A stretch of 64,000 nucleotides of DNA from Mycobacteroides sp. CBMA 271. GTDB taxonomy: Bacteria; Actinomycetota; Actinomycetes; Mycobacteriales; Mycobacteriaceae. The stretch is taken from assembly GCF_009729205.1 (NCBI RefSeq), contig NZ_VTHB01000005.1, positions 186,001-250,000 on the forward strand. The letters are read 5' to 3'. Position numbers and translations under genes: made by a program. The notes under the pieces were generated by a model. That model was not told where the DNA came from, did not search any database, and worked only from the letters and a program-made list of their open reading frames with translations. The number at the start of each line of letters is the position of its first letter. Position 1 is the stretch's first letter. Below, piece after piece: positions 1 to 11,065 of the stretch.

Positions 1-1
1 G

Positions 2-2437
2 CTGAACTCCCAGGGATACAGCCGAATTCGGGTGGACGGCGTGGTGCACTCGCTCACCGACCCGCCCAAGCTCAAGAAGCAGGAGAAGCACGATATCGAG
101 GTGGTCGTCGACCGCCTCGCCGTCAAGGCCAGCTCCAAGCAGCGACTGACGGACTCTGTGGAGACGGCGCTGCGCCTGGCCGACGGCATCGTGGTACTTG
201 AGTTTGTCGACGCCGAAGAGAATTCCCCCGAACGTGAGCGCAGATTCTCCGAGAAACTCGCCTGCCCCAACGGCCACCCGCTCGCCGTGGATGATCTTGA
301 ACCGCGGTCCTTTTCGTTCAACTCGCCCTACGGTGCCTGCCCCGAATGCACGGGTCTGGGGATCAAGAAGGAAGTCGACCCCGACCTGGTGGTGCCCGAT
401 CCGGACATGACCCTGGCCGAGGGTGCGATCGCACCATGGTCGATGGGGCAAAACGCGGACTATTTCGTCCGGCTCATGTCCGGGCTCGGGGATGCCCTCG
501 GTTTCGATGTCGATACACCCTGGAAGAAGCTGCCGGCGGCCGCCAAGAAGGCGATCCTGGACGGCTCCACCGAACAGGTCCATGTCCGATACAAGAACCG
601 GTACGGCCGCACCCGGTCGTATTACGCCGAATTCGAAGGCGTGCTGGCGTTCCTGCAACGGCGTATGGAGCAGACCGAATCCGAATGGGCCAAGGAGCGG
701 TACGAGGGCTTCATGCGGGACATCCCGTGCCCCGAGTGCAACGGAACCCGGCTCAAGCCCGAGATCCTCTCGGTCACGCTGACCGCCGGTGAGCACGGCA
801 CCAAGTCGATCGCACAGGTCTGCGAACTCTCGATCGCCGACTGCGCTCAATTCCTGGGCGCGCTGACTCTCGGACATCGCGAGCAGGCGATCGCCGGACA
901 GGTTCTCAAGGAGGTCCAGTTCCGGCTCGGCTTCCTGTTGGATGTCGGGCTGCAATACCTTTCTCTGTCGCGTGCGGCGGGCACGTTGTCCGGCGGCGAG
1001 GCACAGCGCATCCGGCTGGCCACCCAGATCGGCTCCGGACTGGTCGGCGTGCTGTACGTGCTCGATGAGCCCTCCATCGGCCTGCATCAGCGCGATAACC
1101 GGCGACTCATTGAAACGCTCACGCGTCTGCGGGATCTCGGCAACACGCTGATCGTCGTGGAACACGATGAGGACACCATCAAGCATGCCGACTGGATCGT
1201 CGATATTGGCCCGGCGGCCGGGGAGCATGGCGGCCAGGTAGTGCACAGCGGCACCTACGCCGAGTTGCTTAAGAACAAGAAGTCCGTCACAGGCTCGTAT
1301 TTGTCTGGGGCAGAGAGCATTCCCCTGCCGCCGATGCGCCGCCCGGTCGACGCCAAGCGTCAGGTCACCGTGGTCGGGGCGCGCGAGCACAACCTGAAGG
1401 AGATCGATGTCGCCTTCCCGCTGGGCGTGCTGACCTCGGTCACCGGAGTCTCGGGGTCGGGTAAGTCGACTCTCGTCAACGACATCCTGGCCACGGTGCT
1501 GGCCAACAAGCTCAACGGTGCACGCCAGGTGCCCGGCCGGCACACCCGAGTGACGGGCCTGGACCAGGTCGACAAGCTCGTTCGGGTGGACCAGTCGCCC
1601 ATCGGGCGCACCCCGCGCTCCAACGCGGCCACCTATACGGGAGTCTTCGACAAGATCCGCACGCTTTTCGCGGCGACCACTGAGGCCAAAGTGCGCGGCT
1701 ATCAGCCTGGCCGGTTCTCGTTCAACGTCAAGGGCGGTCGCTGCGAGGCGTGCACCGGTGACGGCACCATCAAAATCGAGATGAACTTCCTGCCTGACGT
1801 GTACGTGCCCTGCGAGGTATGCCATGGCGCCCGGTACAACCGGGAAACACTTGAGGTGCACTACAAGGGCAAGACCATCGCCCAGGTACTCGACATGCCC
1901 ATCGAGGAGGCCGCCGAGTTCTTCGAACCCATAACGTCCATCCACCGGTATCTGAAGACGCTCGTGGAAGTCGGCCTGGGCTATGTGCGGTTGGGCCAAC
2001 CCGCCCCGACGCTCTCCGGTGGTGAGGCGCAGCGTGTGAAACTGGCCGCCGAACTGCAGAAGCGCTCCACGGGTAAGACCGTCTACATTCTCGACGAGCC
2101 CACCACGGGGCTGCACTTCGAGGACATCCGCAAGCTGCTCACCGTCATCAACGGTCTGATCGACAAGGGCAACACCGTGATCGTCATCGAGCACAACCTC
2201 GATGTAGTCAAGACGTCGGACTGGATCATCGACATGGGGCCCGAGGGCGGATCCGGGGGTGGCTCCGTGGTGGCACAGGGCACGCCCGAGTCCGTCGCAA
2301 CGACAGCGGGCAGCTACACCGGCGAGTTCCTGGCGGATCTGCTGCCCAAGCCGGTTCGGAATGGCAAGACGCCCACCAAGACCACGGCCAAGACGCCGGC
2401 CAAGTCGCGGACCAGGAAGGTTGTCGCGCCAGTCTAG
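2..2437 (+). CDS. uvrA: UvrABC excinuclease subunit A, 3' part (5' end outside window)
   Basis: UvrA is the ATP-driven damage sensor of nucleotide excision repair; it loads UvrB onto distorted DNA in the cytoplasm. The reading frame is open from the second base, so roughly the first 160 residues, including the first Walker A, lie upstream of the window; 811 residues are visible. What is seen: a CPNGH...CPEC zinc module, a CPECNGTRL element, the first ABC signature [12 protein letters not shown] with LDEPSIGLH, a second Walker [10 protein letters not shown], a second zinc finger (CEAC...CEVC), and the second signature [12 protein letters not shown] with LDEPTTGLH. The C-terminal tail is Lys/Thr/Pro-rich. 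The next gene starts 10 bases after the stop on the same strand. Identification is certain; only the 5' end is missing, because of the window edge. Confidence 0.98.
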   Translation: MNSQGYSRIRVDGVVHSLTDPPKLKKQEKHDIEVVVDRLAVKASSKQRLTDSVETALRLADGIVVLEFVDAEENSPERERRFSEKLACPNGHPLAVDDLEPRSFSFNSPYGACPECTGLGIKKEVDPDLVVPDPDMTLAEGAIAPWSMGQNADYFVRLMSGLGDALGFDVDTPWKKLPAAAKKAILDGSTEQVHVRYKNRYGRTRSYYAEFEGVLAFLQRRMEQTESEWAKERYEGFMRDIPCPECNGTRLKPEILSVTLTAGEHGTKSIAQVCELSIADCAQFLGALTLGHREQAIAGQVLKEVQFRLGFLLDVGLQYLSLSRAAGTLSGGEAQRIRLATQIGSGLVGVLYVLDEPSIGLHQRDNRRLIETLTRLRDLGNTLIVVEHDEDTIKHADWIVDIGPAAGEHGGQVVHSGTYAELLKNKKSVTGSYLSGAESIPLPPMRRPVDAKRQVTVVGAREHNLKEIDVAFPLGVLTSVTGVSGSGKSTLVNDILATVLANKLNGARQVPGRHTRVTGLDQVDKLVRVDQSPIGRTPRSNAATYTGVFDKIRTLFAATTEAKVRGYQPGRFSFNVKGGRCEACTGDGTIKIEMNFLPDVYVPCEVCHGARYNRETLEVHYKGKTIAQVLDMPIEEAAEFFEPITSIHRYLKTLVEVGLGYVRLGQPAPTLSGGEAQRVKLAAELQKRSTGKTVYILDEPTTGLHFEDIRKLLTVINGLIDKGNTVIVIEHNLDVVKTSDWIIDMGPEGGSGGGSVVAQGTPESVATTAGSYTGEFLADLLPKPVRNGKTPTKTTAKTPAKSRTRKVVAPV

Positions 2438-2447
2438 GGTGGCACTC

Positions 2448-3929
2448 ATGAGCGACGCCGCCGTCGGTGAACCCTTTGTCCGGATACTCGCCGACCTCGC
2501 GGTCGCCGCGCCCGACACCCCCGCGGTCACCTGCGGCGCCGAATCGGTCACCAGGGCCGAACTGGAGCGGCGTGCGACCGCCCTCGCGCACGCGTACCGC
2601 CGCCTCGGAGTGCGGGAGGGCGATCTGGTCACCATCGGGCTGCCCAACTCGGTGGAATTCTTCACGGCAATGATTGCAGTGTGGAAGCTTGGCGCTACCC
2701 CGCAGCCGGTGTCGTGGCGGTTGCCGCTGGCCGAGCGTCGCGCAATCGTCGGGCTCGCGGATTCCTCACTAGTGGTGGGGGTGGACCCCGCCGAACATCC
2801 GGATCGGGTGTGTGTCCCAGCGGGATTCGAGCCCACAGTCCAGGACGTTGCCGCTGGGCCACTGCCCCTGGTCGTATCGCCCGCTTGGAAGGCGCCCACA
2901 TCCGGTGGCAGCACCGGCCGACCCAAGATCATCGTTGCGCCCAGCCCAGCCGCCATCACCGGCACCGCCGCGGGTGAGGTCATGGGCATGCAAGCCGGGG
3001 ATGTTCAGCTCGTTGCCGGTCCGCTGTATCACAATGCGCCGCTGATGTTTTCGTCGTACGGCCTACTACTCGGCCACCATCTCGTAGTGCAACCCAAGTT
3101 CGACGCCGCGGAGGCGCTGGAGTTGATCGGCAAATACAAGGTCACCTGGTTGCAGGTGGTGCCAACAATGATGTCGCGAATGCTGCGCGAAATTCGCCAG
3201 CATCCAGGGGGTTTCAAGCTATCCACCATTCGGGTGCTGTGGCATATGGCCGCTCCGTGTCCAGAGTGGCTGAAGCAGTCCTGGATCGACCTGCTGGGCC
3301 CGCAGACAATTTGGGAGCTGTATGCCGGCACCGAGGCCATCGGCGGCACCATCATCACCGGCAAGGAATGGCTGGCCCATCGTGGCTCGGTTGGGAAACC
3401 GGCGCTGGGTGAACTGACTATCCTCGACGATGAGGGAAATCCCTTGCCCGCAGGGGAGGTGGGCGAGATTTTCATGCGGCCGTGGGAAGGCATGCCCAAG
3501 CCCTACAAATACCTCGGCGCTGAGATCAAGCGAGTGGGAACCTGGGAATCCATCGGCGATCTCGGCTGGCTCGACGAGGACGGCTATCTCTATATGAGTG
3601 ATCGCCGCACCGACCTGATCGTGACCGGTGGTGCGAATGTGTTTCCCGCAGAAGTGGAATCGATCATCAACGGCTATCCCGGCGTGGTTGACAGTGTTGT
3701 CGTCGGTCTGCCCGATGACGACCTCGGACAAGCCGTGCACGCCGTTGTGCATACCGAATCGAATGTCATAGAGGAGCAGCTGCGCGACTATCTGCTGGAT
3801 CAGGTCGTTCGGTACAAGGTGCCACGCACCATGGAGTTCGTGGCGGAGCCGCTTCGCGAGGATTCCGGAAAGGTGCGGCGCAGCCTTATCCGCGAGCAGG
3901 CCATTGCTCGCCGGAATGCGACTGGCTAG
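2448..3929 (+). CDS. AMP-forming acyl-CoA ligase (FadD/bile-acid-CoA-ligase-like)
   Basis: A member of the adenylate-forming superfamily, 493 residues, expected to activate a carboxylic acid with ATP and transfer it to CoA. Visible motifs are the phosphate-binding loop TSGGSTGRPK at about residue 150, the aromatic/acid motif ELYAGTEA near 295, the hinge region SDRRTDLIVTGG near 382, and SGKVRR near 472 with the likely catalytic Lys. The ATG at 2448 is chosen over the longer frame because the upstream part overlaps uvrA and looks like shadow translation. It follows uvrA by 10 bases and could be read through from it, though I know of no functional link. Its 3' end overlaps the opposite-strand gene by 4 bases through a shared CTAG. 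Substrate is not deducible; I do not recall an equivalent next to uvrA in M. tuberculosis. Confidence 0.88.
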   Translation: MSDAAVGEPFVRILADLAVAAPDTPAVTCGAESVTRAELERRATALAHAYRRLGVREGDLVTIGLPNSVEFFTAMIAVWKLGATPQPVSWRLPLAERRAIVGLADSSLVVGVDPAEHPDRVCVPAGFEPTVQDVAAGPLPLVVSPAWKAPTSGGSTGRPKIIVAPSPAAITGTAAGEVMGMQAGDVQLVAGPLYHNAPLMFSSYGLLLGHHLVVQPKFDAAEALELIGKYKVTWLQVVPTMMSRMLREIRQHPGGFKLSTIRVLWHMAAPCPEWLKQSWIDLLGPQTIWELYAGTEAIGGTIITGKEWLAHRGSVGKPALGELTILDDEGNPLPAGEVGEIFMRPWEGMPKPYKYLGAEIKRVGTWESIGDLGWLDEDGYLYMSDRRTDLIVTGGANVFPAEVESIINGYPGVVDSVVVGLPDDDLGQAVHAVVHTESNVIEEQLRDYLLDQVVRYKVPRTMEFVAEPLREDSGKVRRSLIREQAIARRNATG

Positions 3930-4162
3930 CTCTCGATTTCGTCGCCGGAGTTGTGCATCGACTTGCGGATCTCTTCAACGCGCTCCGCGGCGGCCCGCTT
4001 CCTGGCCTCGAATTGCTCCTCGAGCTGGCGGCCCTCGCCGCTCTCGGCGTCCAGCTCAGCGGACCCAGCGGCCGTGCCGGACCGGGTTTCGATCTTCTCG
4101 CGTACCGACTCAAACGTCGGCACACCGCTGTCGGTGTATCCCGGATCAGGCGTATCGGACAT
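3926..4162 (-). CDS. Small charged conserved protein (Rv1638A-like)
   Basis: A 78-residue, strongly charged protein with no signal peptide or membrane segment. The C-terminal half (about residues 40-72) is rich in Glu, Arg, Lys and Ala and should form an amphipathic helix or coiled coil; the N-terminal third is Pro/Gly/Asp-rich and probably disordered. It sits between uvrA and the Rv1639c-type esterase, the place where I recall Rv1638A in M. tuberculosis, so it is probably the same conserved gene. Function unknown. It is downstream of the esterase gene on the same strand with a gap of 33 bases and could be its last operon member. Confidence 0.7.
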   Translation of the reverse strand: MSDTPDPGYTDSGVPTFESVREKIETRSGTAAGSAELDAESGEGRQLEEQFEARKRAAAERVEEIRKSMHNSGDEIES

Positions 4163-4195
4163 ACCGGTGGACGCTACTCCGCCCCGGCAGGTCGG

Positions 4196-5572
4196 CTAGC
4201 GGGGGAGCGGTACGTCCGGAACCGCGGGTGTGCCGATTCTTGCCGCCATCCACGGCAGCGCAGACGTGAACGCGGTCTGTGCGAACGGCCACTTATGCTC
4301 GCCGGGCTTATGCTGCACGGTGCATGCGATCCCTTGTGCCGCACCGATTTCACACAGCCGATGGGCGGCGCGGTCCTGATCGCTTAATGGCACCGGCGCC
4401 GCGGCTCCTGGCTTCGCTCCGGTGCTGGTGATGGCTCCGGAACCCGCGCGATGCATTCCGTTGATATCGAACCAGCCCGCGGTGTTCGCATATTGGCCGT
4501 GACGCGACATCACCGTCGCCGGATCGAACTGTTCCCAGGCGGCGGTGTCGCCGCCGAATAGGCGGGCGATGGTCTGGGCCTTGTTCCCGGAGTTGGGTGA
4601 CATGTCACCGGCTATGTCCTCGAAGGTGCTGAACAATTCGGGATGCTTGGCGGCCAGTGTCACGGCGCAGGTGCCGCCCATCGACCAACCAACCACGCCC
4701 CAGTTCTGCGCTCGCGGGCTGACTCCGAAGCGCGACACCATGAAGGGGACCACGTCCTTGGTGAGATGGTCGGCGGAATTGCCGCGGGGGCCGTTCACGC
4801 ATTCGGTGTCGTTGTTGAACGAACCGCCGGCGTCGACGAACACCATTACCGGGGCGTTTCCACCGTGCTGACTGGCGAAGGCATCGGCCGCTTCGACCGC
4901 GTTCCCACTGCGGATCCAGTCGCTTGGGGTATTGAATTCACCGCCGATCATCATGATCGTCGGCAGCTGTGTGCGGGTGGAGTCGAACCAGGCCGGGGGG
5001 AGGTAGACGATTTCCTGGCGGTGCCGGAATCCACTGGCATCGGCCGGGATATCCACCGGGACGAGCTTGCCCTTGGTCATGGTCGGCCCGCGACGCTCCG
5101 CGCGTGCTGCCGTCACGGTGGCCATATCCGCCTGGTTGGGCAGCGGGCCTGCGGTCAACTGTGCCCAACCAGATTGGACGCTGCGCACATATCCGACCCA
5201 TTGGTTCAGCATCAGTGACCCGGCCAGGATCGTCATGGGCACCGCTGTCAGCGCGATCCCGCGACGCCACCACCGAGCCGAACGCCAGCTCACTAGTAGG
5301 ACAGTGATGGCCACGCCGGACAGGGCGATCCACACCCACAGCATGAGCGGAGCAGGATTGCCCTTGTCGGCCCAGCCTTCGGATTGGATGTACCAGTAGG
5401 CCCACCCGGCCAACGCGACACCGACGACTAGTGCGATGGGCAGCCAGCGCCGAAACCACCGGCCGGACCGCAGACCGATCGCAATGATGAGCGCGAACCC
5501 GGCAATGACCTGCATTGCGACGGGAAAACTCCCGTGTAACAGGGAGATATCATGACCGGACACGGCACTCAT
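4196..5572 (-). CDS. Membrane-anchored alpha/beta-hydrolase esterase (Rv1639c-like)
   Basis: 458 residues. The first ~145 residues hold about four hydrophobic spans (for example VIAGFALIIAIGL, LPIALVVGVALAGWAY, LMLWVWIALSGVAITVLLV, IALTAVPMTILAGSL). An exported esterase-D/antigen-85-type alpha/beta-hydrolase domain follows. The nucleophile elbow is GWSMGG and the catalytic His is probably in the EHKWPF segment near residue 430. Two Cys near DTECVNG and GWSMGGTC could pair outside the membrane. The layout (N-terminal bundle plus extracytoplasmic esterase) resembles cell-envelope esterases and mycolyltransferase relatives, but the acyl substrate cannot be read from sequence. Gene order next to lysX matches my memory of Rv1639c/Rv1640c. 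ATG start with only a weak AGGTCA ahead. Confidence 0.85.
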   Translation of the reverse strand: MSAVSGHDISLLHGSFPVAMQVIAGFALIIAIGLRSGRWFRRWLPIALVVGVALAGWAYWYIQSEGWADKGNPAPLMLWVWIALSGVAITVLLVSWRSARWWRRGIALTAVPMTILAGSLMLNQWVGYVRSVQSGWAQLTAGPLPNQADMATVTAARAERRGPTMTKGKLVPVDIPADASGFRHRQEIVYLPPAWFDSTRTQLPTIMMIGGEFNTPSDWIRSGNAVEAADAFASQHGGNAPVMVFVDAGGSFNNDTECVNGPRGNSADHLTKDVVPFMVSRFGVSPRAQNWGVVGWSMGGTCAVTLAAKHPELFSTFEDIAGDMSPNSGNKAQTIARLFGGDTAAWEQFDPATVMSRHGQYANTAGWFDINGMHRAGSGAITSTGAKPGAAAPVPLSDQDRAAHRLCEIGAAQGIACTVQHKPGEHKWPFAQTAFTSALPWMAARIGTPAVPDVPLPR

Positions 5573-5664
5573 GATGACCTAGGTTTCTGTGAATTGTCTG
5601 TCAGCTGTCCGACAAGTCCGGATACGGAATGCCAACAACTCAAGACTACTCAGTGCAGTGCTGG

Positions 5665-8600
5665 CTACCTGGGCTTGGCGAGAGGAAATGGCAGCGTCTC
5701 GCGAATACTGCGGCCGGTAATGAGCATGACCACGCGGTCGACGCCCATGCCCATTCCGCCGGTAGGGGCCATTGCGTACTCCATGGCGCTCAAGAAATCT
5801 TCGTCGAGTTCCATGGCTTCGGCGTCGCCACCCGCTGCGAGCAACGACTGCTCGTACAGGCGGCGGCGCTGTTCCACCGGGTCCGTCAATTCGGTGTACG
5901 CGGTGCCGAGCTCAACTCCCCAGGCCACCAGATCCCAGCGCTCGGCCAGACCCGCGGTGCTGCGGTGCGGACGGGTCAGTGGCGACACCGAGACCGGAAA
6001 GTCGCTGTAGAAGGTGGGCGTTGTGGTGTGCTTCTCGACGAGCCGCTCGTAGAGTTCGAGCACTAGGTGGCCGGCATCCCATCGCGGATTGAACTGCACC
6101 TCGACAGATTCACAGAGCCGTTGTAACGCAGGAACTTCCGTCGTCGCATCGACGGACTCGCCGAGTGCTTGAGAAACTGCCTCGTGCACGGGAATGATCG
6201 GCCACTCGCCGCTGATATCCACCGGCGCCAGCTTCCCATCCTGATCGGCTCGCATGACCACCTCGCTGCCGTGGGCCGCCGTGGCGGCGTTCTGGATGAG
6301 CAGTTGGGTTGCGGTGGCCCATGTCAGGTAGTCGGCGTGGGCCTGGTACGCCTCCAACAGCGTGAACTCAGGGTTATGACTGAAGTCCACGCCCTCGTTG
6401 CGGAACGCTCGCCCGAGTTCGAAAACCTTCTCAACGCCACCCACGCAGAGCCGCTTGAGGTAGAGCTCGGGAGCGATCCGTAGATACAAATCCAAGTTGT
6501 AGGCATTGATATGGGTGAGGAAGGGGCGGGCATTGGCGCCTCCATGTACCTGCTGCAGGATCGGTGTTTCCACCTCCAGAAATCCTTGGGAGAGCAGGGT
6601 ATTGCGCAGCGACGAGACGATGGCGCTGCGTGCAGCGATCTGATCGCGGGCCTCGGGATTGATGGCGAGGTCCAGGTACCGAGCACGTAGTCGGGCCTCG
6701 GGATCGGTGAGACCCTTGCGCTTGTCCGGCAACGGATGCAGGCACTTCCCGATGATCCGCCACGACCGCACCAGCACAGACCGGGTGCCGTTCTGTGAGT
6801 GTCCGATGACTCCGCTGGCTTCGACCAAGTCGCCCAGATCGATGGCGGCGGTGAACTCGTGGTGCAGCACCGGGTCGTCGAGAAGCAGCTGCATCTCGCC
6901 CGACCAGTCGCGTAGTTGTGCGAACAGCACGCCGCCGTAGTCGCGGATCCGCAGCAGTCGGCCACTGATGACCACGTTGGTACCGTCGTCGGCGGCCAGC
7001 GCCTCGGTGACGGTATGGGACGGCGGCGAGCCGACGGGGTAGGCGTCAATTCCCTTGTCCTGCAAGGCGGCCAGCTTGCCAAGCCGCACCTTGACCTGTT
7101 CGGGCACCCGCTGCGGCGGCGAGTGCGGGGCGGGCAGATCAGGGGTGCTGCCGTCGTGATGCAGCAGGCCGGTAGCCACGATGGCCTGCGGCACCGCGCT
7201 GTATTGACCGGTGTGTCGAGGCTTGTCTCGAGTACCGAAGGGCAGCACCAAGAATCCTTCGGCGATTACCGAGGCGATGCCGATCCGGGGGATGAGCCGA
7301 GCGTCCTCGTAGCACGAGTACCGGGGCACCCATTCGGGCTGGTACTTCACGTTCGAGCGGTACAACTGCTCAAATTGCCAGAACCTCGACGCGAACATCA
7401 ATACTGAGCGCCACAGGCGGAGCACCGGGCCGGCTCCGATCCGGGACCCATCGGCGTAGACCGAGCGGAACATCACGAAGTTCAGGGAGACCCTGGCGAT
7501 TCCCATGCCCTCCGCCCGAGTGAGCAGCTCGGTAACCATGAATTCGATAGTCCCGTTGGGTGATTGGCGTGAGCGCCGCATGAGTTCGAGGGAAACACCG
7601 TTGCTCCCCCAGGGTACGAGCGACAGCATGGCGACGGCGTTGCCGTCCGGGTCAACCGCCTCGACCAGCAGGCAGTCGCCATCGGTCGAGTCACCTAATC
7701 TGCCGAGCGCCATGGAGAATCCGCGCTCGGTATTGCCGTCGCGCCACAGGTCGGCGTTGGCGATGACCTGTTTCGTCTCCTCCGCCCCCAGCTCGCGATG
7801 GCGGCGAATGCGCACCGAGAGTCCCGAGCGCCGTGCACGATTGACCGCCTGTCGGACGGCCGCCATGTGGGGGCCCGAGATGGAGAATGACCGCGGGTAC
7901 AGGATCGCCTCGTCGCCAAGTTCTAACGCGCTGAGGCCGTGCTCGCGATAGGCCAGCGCGCCCTCGGCGCTGGCACCCATCACCGCCGGCGCCCATCCGT
8001 AGGCTTGGCACACCTGCAGCCACGCCGAGATCGCTTGCCCCCACGCGGCTTTGTCACCAATGGGATCGGCGCTGACCAAACACACACCGACCTCGACGCG
8101 ATATGTGATCGCCGCACGGCCGTTGGGCGCGAAGATGACCGCCTTGTCTCGACGCGTCGCGAAGTATCCAAGGGAATCGTCCTGGCCGTAACGCTCCAGC
8201 AGCCCACGAATCAGCGACTCGTCGTCGCCGGTCAGCGCGTTCACGGCCCGCTGGGAGCGGAAGAGGACGATGGCAGTCAAGATCAGTGCCAGCGCCCCGA
8301 ACAACCCGAACAACCAGTTCAAGAAGTGGGGCGGCACACCGTCGAAATCGCGATGGGACGCGATCGAGAATCCCGCCACACGGTTGAGCGCCCACCAAAA
8401 TCGATCGCCGGGAACCAGAGTGTGGGGAAAGAGTTCCAGCAGCGCCCATGCGGCGAGAGTTCCCACCGCCATACCGACAATCAGAACCGCGACCGCCTTC
8501 ACCGTCGCACCGCGACGGACCTTGGCATAGAACTCTCGGCGGGCCAGGAGCAGCAGGACGATGATCCCGCCGTGCACGATCAGCCCCAGCAGCTCGATCG

Positions 8601-8997
8601 TGTCGCGGTGCTCGATGTACCCGCCGACGTTCAACGCCGAAAGGACCGTCAGGTTCACCAGCAGGAACCACCAGGCAATGCTCTTGCGGACCGCCAGCGC
8701 AGCGGCCAACAGCGAGAGAACGAACGCCCACGACAGGCTGCTATCCGGCCAGCCGAACAGGTATTCGTCGACGAACTCCCGTGGCATCCGCGTCATGACG
8801 CGGATGAAGGGCGAGATGCTCGACAGGAAATTCAGGATCGCCAAGATGCCGACGAGCCAGCCGAAGAAGGGCGGCACCCAACGCCACCGGGAGGTGGCGG
8901 GCGGTATTTTCGCAGGTTTGGCGCCGATGCCCGGAAGCGGAGTGGTCGCGGGTTGGCCCGGGTCGGGTAACTGAGCTTCCGACTTGGTGAATGTCAC
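5665..8997 (-). CDS. lysX: Bifunctional lysyl-tRNA synthetase / lysyl-phosphatidylglycerol synthase LysX
   Basis: In M. tuberculosis LysX charges tRNA-Lys and transfers lysine to phosphatidylglycerol in the inner membrane, giving resistance to cationic peptides. Here about six N-terminal membrane spans (residues ~25-270) precede an MprF-type DUF2156 transferase domain (~290-590). A complete class II LysRS follows: OB-fold (~660-760), motif 2 [20 protein letters not shown] near 870 and motif 3 [10 protein letters not shown] near 1085. I place the start at the GTG at 8997 (VTFTKSEAQ, 1110 residues). The longer frame adds 55 Arg/Thr-rich residues that overlap the neighbouring DUF1844 gene. Length agrees with the ~1170-residue M. 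tuberculosis protein. This is normally a second LysRS beside a housekeeping one elsewhere. No frameshift seen. Confidence 0.95.
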   Translation of the reverse strand: MTFTKSEAQLPDPGQPATTPLPGIGAKPAKIPPATSRWRWVPPFFGWLVGILAILNFLSSISPFIRVMTRMPREFVDEYLFGWPDSSLSWAFVLSLLAAALAVRKSIAWWFLLVNLTVLSALNVGGYIEHRDTIELLGLIVHGGIIVLLLLARREFYAKVRRGATVKAVAVLIVGMAVGTLAAWALLELFPHTLVPGDRFWWALNRVAGFSIASHRDFDGVPPHFLNWLFGLFGALALILTAIVLFRSQRAVNALTGDDESLIRGLLERYGQDDSLGYFATRRDKAVIFAPNGRAAITYRVEVGVCLVSADPIGDKAAWGQAISAWLQVCQAYGWAPAVMGASAEGALAYREHGLSALELGDEAILYPRSFSISGPHMAAVRQAVNRARRSGLSVRIRRHRELGAEETKQVIANADLWRDGNTERGFSMALGRLGDSTDGDCLLVEAVDPDGNAVAMLSLVPWGSNGVSLELMRRSRQSPNGTIEFMVTELLTRAEGMGIARVSLNFVMFRSVYADGSRIGAGPVLRLWRSVLMFASRFWQFEQLYRSNVKYQPEWVPRYSCYEDARLIPRIGIASVIAEGFLVLPFGTRDKPRHTGQYSAVPQAIVATGLLHHDGSTPDLPAPHSPPQRVPEQVKVRLGKLAALQDKGIDAYPVGSPPSHTVTEALAADDGTNVVISGRLLRIRDYGGVLFAQLRDWSGEMQLLLDDPVLHHEFTAAIDLGDLVEASGVIGHSQNGTRSVLVRSWRIIGKCLHPLPDKRKGLTDPEARLRARYLDLAINPEARDQIAARSAIVSSLRNTLLSQGFLEVETPILQQVHGGANARPFLTHINAYNLDLYLRIAPELYLKRLCVGGVEKVFELGRAFRNEGVDFSHNPEFTLLEAYQAHADYLTWATATQLLIQNAATAAHGSEVVMRADQDGKLAPVDISGEWPIIPVHEAVSQALGESVDATTEVPALQRLCESVEVQFNPRWDAGHLVLELYERLVEKHTTTPTFYSDFPVSVSPLTRPHRSTAGLAERWDLVAWGVELGTAYTELTDPVEQRRRLYEQSLLAAGGDAEAMELDEDFLSAMEYAMAPTGGMGMGVDRVVMLITGRSIRETLPFPLAKPR

Positions 8998-9052
8998 CTT
9001 GCGAGAATAAGTGGCACGCCTTGGTGTTCTCTGCGAGTTTCGAGTTCCGGCG

Positions 9053-9436
9053 TTATCGCAGGTACTTCTCGCCGGGTCCCTGTCCGGGTTCGTCCGGGAT
9101 CGCGCTGGCTTCGCGGAACGCCCTCTGCAGGCTCTGCAATCCGTCGCGGATCGGCGCGGCATGCGGGCCGAGGTACTCGACCGATGCGGCCACCAGACCG
9201 GCGAGCGCAGTGATCAGCCGGCGGGCCTCGTCAAGGTCGCGGTGCGGGCTTTCCTCCGGATCGGGGGAGGACAGTCCCAACTTTTCGGCACTGGAGCTCA
9301 TCAGCATCACAATCGCCTTGGTGATCACCTCGATTGCCGGGATATCCGCCAGGTCACGAACAGAGTCGTCATTCGGGGCGGCATCCCGGGCTTCGCCTCC
9401 GGATGGGATGTCATGAATTTCGAGGTCATCGGTCAC
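9053..9436 (-). CDS. DUF1844 family protein
   Basis: A 127-residue protein with the DUF1844 pattern: a helix around [20 protein letters not shown], then an acidic linker and [21 protein letters not shown], ending in a Gly/Pro/Lys tail. Function unknown; no catalytic motif is evident and I see no signal peptide. The start is the GTG at 9436 (VTDDLEIHD); another GTG at 9457 adds seven residues. It is transcribed away from the infC leader, so the 9.44-9.46 kb stretch probably carries back-to-back promoters. In actinobacteria I recall DUF1844 genes beside infC, which fits. It lies 55 bases upstream of lysX on the same strand. Confidence 0.82.
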   Translation of the reverse strand: MTDDLEIHDIPSGGEARDAAPNDDSVRDLADIPAIEVITKAIVMLMSSSAEKLGLSSPDPEESPHRDLDEARRLITALAGLVAASVEYLGPHAAPIRDGLQSLQRAFREASAIPDEPGQGPGEKYLR

Positions 9437-9730
9437 GGCTGCTAGAGTGACACGCACGACCGTTCCCGGTTACGCCGGGGACACCAAGTGGAGTCCCGCT
9501 CCCACCGCTGATCTCACGATCCAGCGGTCCGGTCCCAGCATCCCGCAAGGGAGCTTGTTCTGCGCATGCAGAATGGCGTTTTCGCCATGACCGGTCGGCT
9601 ACGGGCCCTGCCATGAGCAGGGCTTTTCTGTTCGATATGAACAGAGTGCTGATGGGCCCCGCTCGGTGCTTCCCTGACGTCCCCGGACCACGTCCGGTCA
9701 TGACAGTAGAAGACGAGCCAGGGAGGCCAC
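9437..9730 (+). promoter_or_regulatory. Structured 5' leader of the infC-rpmI-rplT operon
   Basis: About 290 bases with no credible protein gene separate the DUF1844 start from infC. Reading toward infC there are three clean hairpins: ATGGCG-TTTT-CGCCAT (9573-9588), GCCCTGC-CATGA-GCAGGGC followed by TTTT (9605-9627), and CCGGAC-CAC-GTCCGG (9683-9697). A TAGAGT at 9443-9448 could be a -10 element. Leaders that control infC-rpmI-rplT by premature termination or by L20/IF3 binding are known in other phyla; an equivalent role here is inference. Confidence 0.6.
9605..9627 (+). terminator. Intrinsic terminator/attenuator in the infC leader
   Basis: A perfect 7-bp stem (GCCCTGC / GCAGGGC) with a 5-base loop is followed directly by TTTTC. 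It lies about 104 bases before the infC start, so it would act on infC mRNA itself. That makes it an attenuator and not an end-of-operon terminator for a plus-strand gene, since none ends upstream. Confidence 0.62.
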
Positions 9731-10363
<633 letters not shown>

Positions 10364-10411
10364 TACCCCAAGTACCTAAGTACCGACACAACGAAGAACA
10401 GGGAACACAAG

Positions 10412-10606
10412 ATGCCCAAGGCCAAGACCCACAGCGGTGCGTCGAAGCGCTTCCGCACCACTGGCAGCGGAAAGATCGTGCGTCAGAAGGCGAACCGTCG
10501 CCACCTGATGGAGCACAAGCCCACCTCCCGCACCCGCCGTCTCGACGGCCGCGCCGTGGTAGCAGAGAACGACACCAAGCGCGTCAAGAAGATGCTGGCC
10601 GGCTAG
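10412..10606 (+). CDS. rpmI: 50S ribosomal protein L35
   Basis: 64 residues, basic, with the standard L35 opening [20 protein letters not shown] and the conserved NRRHLMEHK block near residue 30. L35 is a small protein of the large ribosomal subunit. It is the middle gene of the infC-rpmI-rplT operon, 48 bases after infC. The spacer carries three AGTACC copies (10362, 10371, 10379) and an AGGGAA ribosome site 8 bases ahead of the ATG. Length is normal for the family and the identification is secure. Confidence 0.97.
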   Translation: MPKAKTHSGASKRFRTTGSGKIVRQKANRRHLMEHKPTSRTRRLDGRAVVAENDTKRVKKMLAG

Positions 10607-10670
10607 CCAGCCTCGTTTACGACCACCCCAATACTCAGCACCACACTGCATTACTAGAAGGAACAGACTT

Positions 10671-11060
10671 ATGGCACGCGTGAAAAGGGCCGTCAATGCC
10701 CAGAAGAAGCGCCGGACAATCCTGAAGGCCTCCAAGGGCTACCGCGGTCAGCGGTCGCGCCTATACCGGAAGGCCAAGGAGCAGCAGCTGCACTCGCTGA
10801 CCTACGCCTACCGGGACCGTCGCGCCCGCAAGGGTGAGTTCCGCAAGCTGTGGATCGCGCGCATCAACGCCGCGGCTCGCGCCAACGACATCACCTACAA
10901 CCGCTTCATCCAGGGATTGAAGATCGCTGGTGTCGAGGTTGACCGCAAGAACCTCGCCGAGCTGGCCGTAAGCGATGCCGCCGCGTTTACCGCGCTGGTC
11001 GAGATCGCCAAGGCTGCACTGCCCGAGGATGTCAACGCCCCGGCCGGCGAAGCCGCCTGA
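10671..11060 (+). CDS. rplT: 50S ribosomal protein L20
   Basis: 129 residues, with the L20 opening [19 protein letters not shown], the [11 protein letters not shown] motif near residue 25 and the C-terminal domain from ~60 ([20 protein letters not shown]). L20 is an assembly protein for 23S rRNA and in several bacteria also represses its own operon by binding the leader mRNA. Start ATG at 10671 follows AGAAGGAA. The gene is followed by tsnR after 5 bases with no terminator between them; the first good terminator hairpin lies inside tsnR. The acidic C-terminal tail ([13 protein letters not shown]) is typical of mycobacteria. Confidence 0.97.
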   Translation: MARVKRAVNAQKKRRTILKASKGYRGQRSRLYRKAKEQQLHSLTYAYRDRRARKGEFRKLWIARINAAARANDITYNRFIQGLKIAGVEVDRKNLAELAVSDAAAFTALVEIAKAALPEDVNAPAGEAA

Positions 11061-11065
11061 GCAAC

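Noticed and set aside
7939..8970. 343-codon frame antisense to the membrane part of lysX
   Set aside because: Gln/Arg/His-rich composition without domains, and it lies entirely within a confident lysX.
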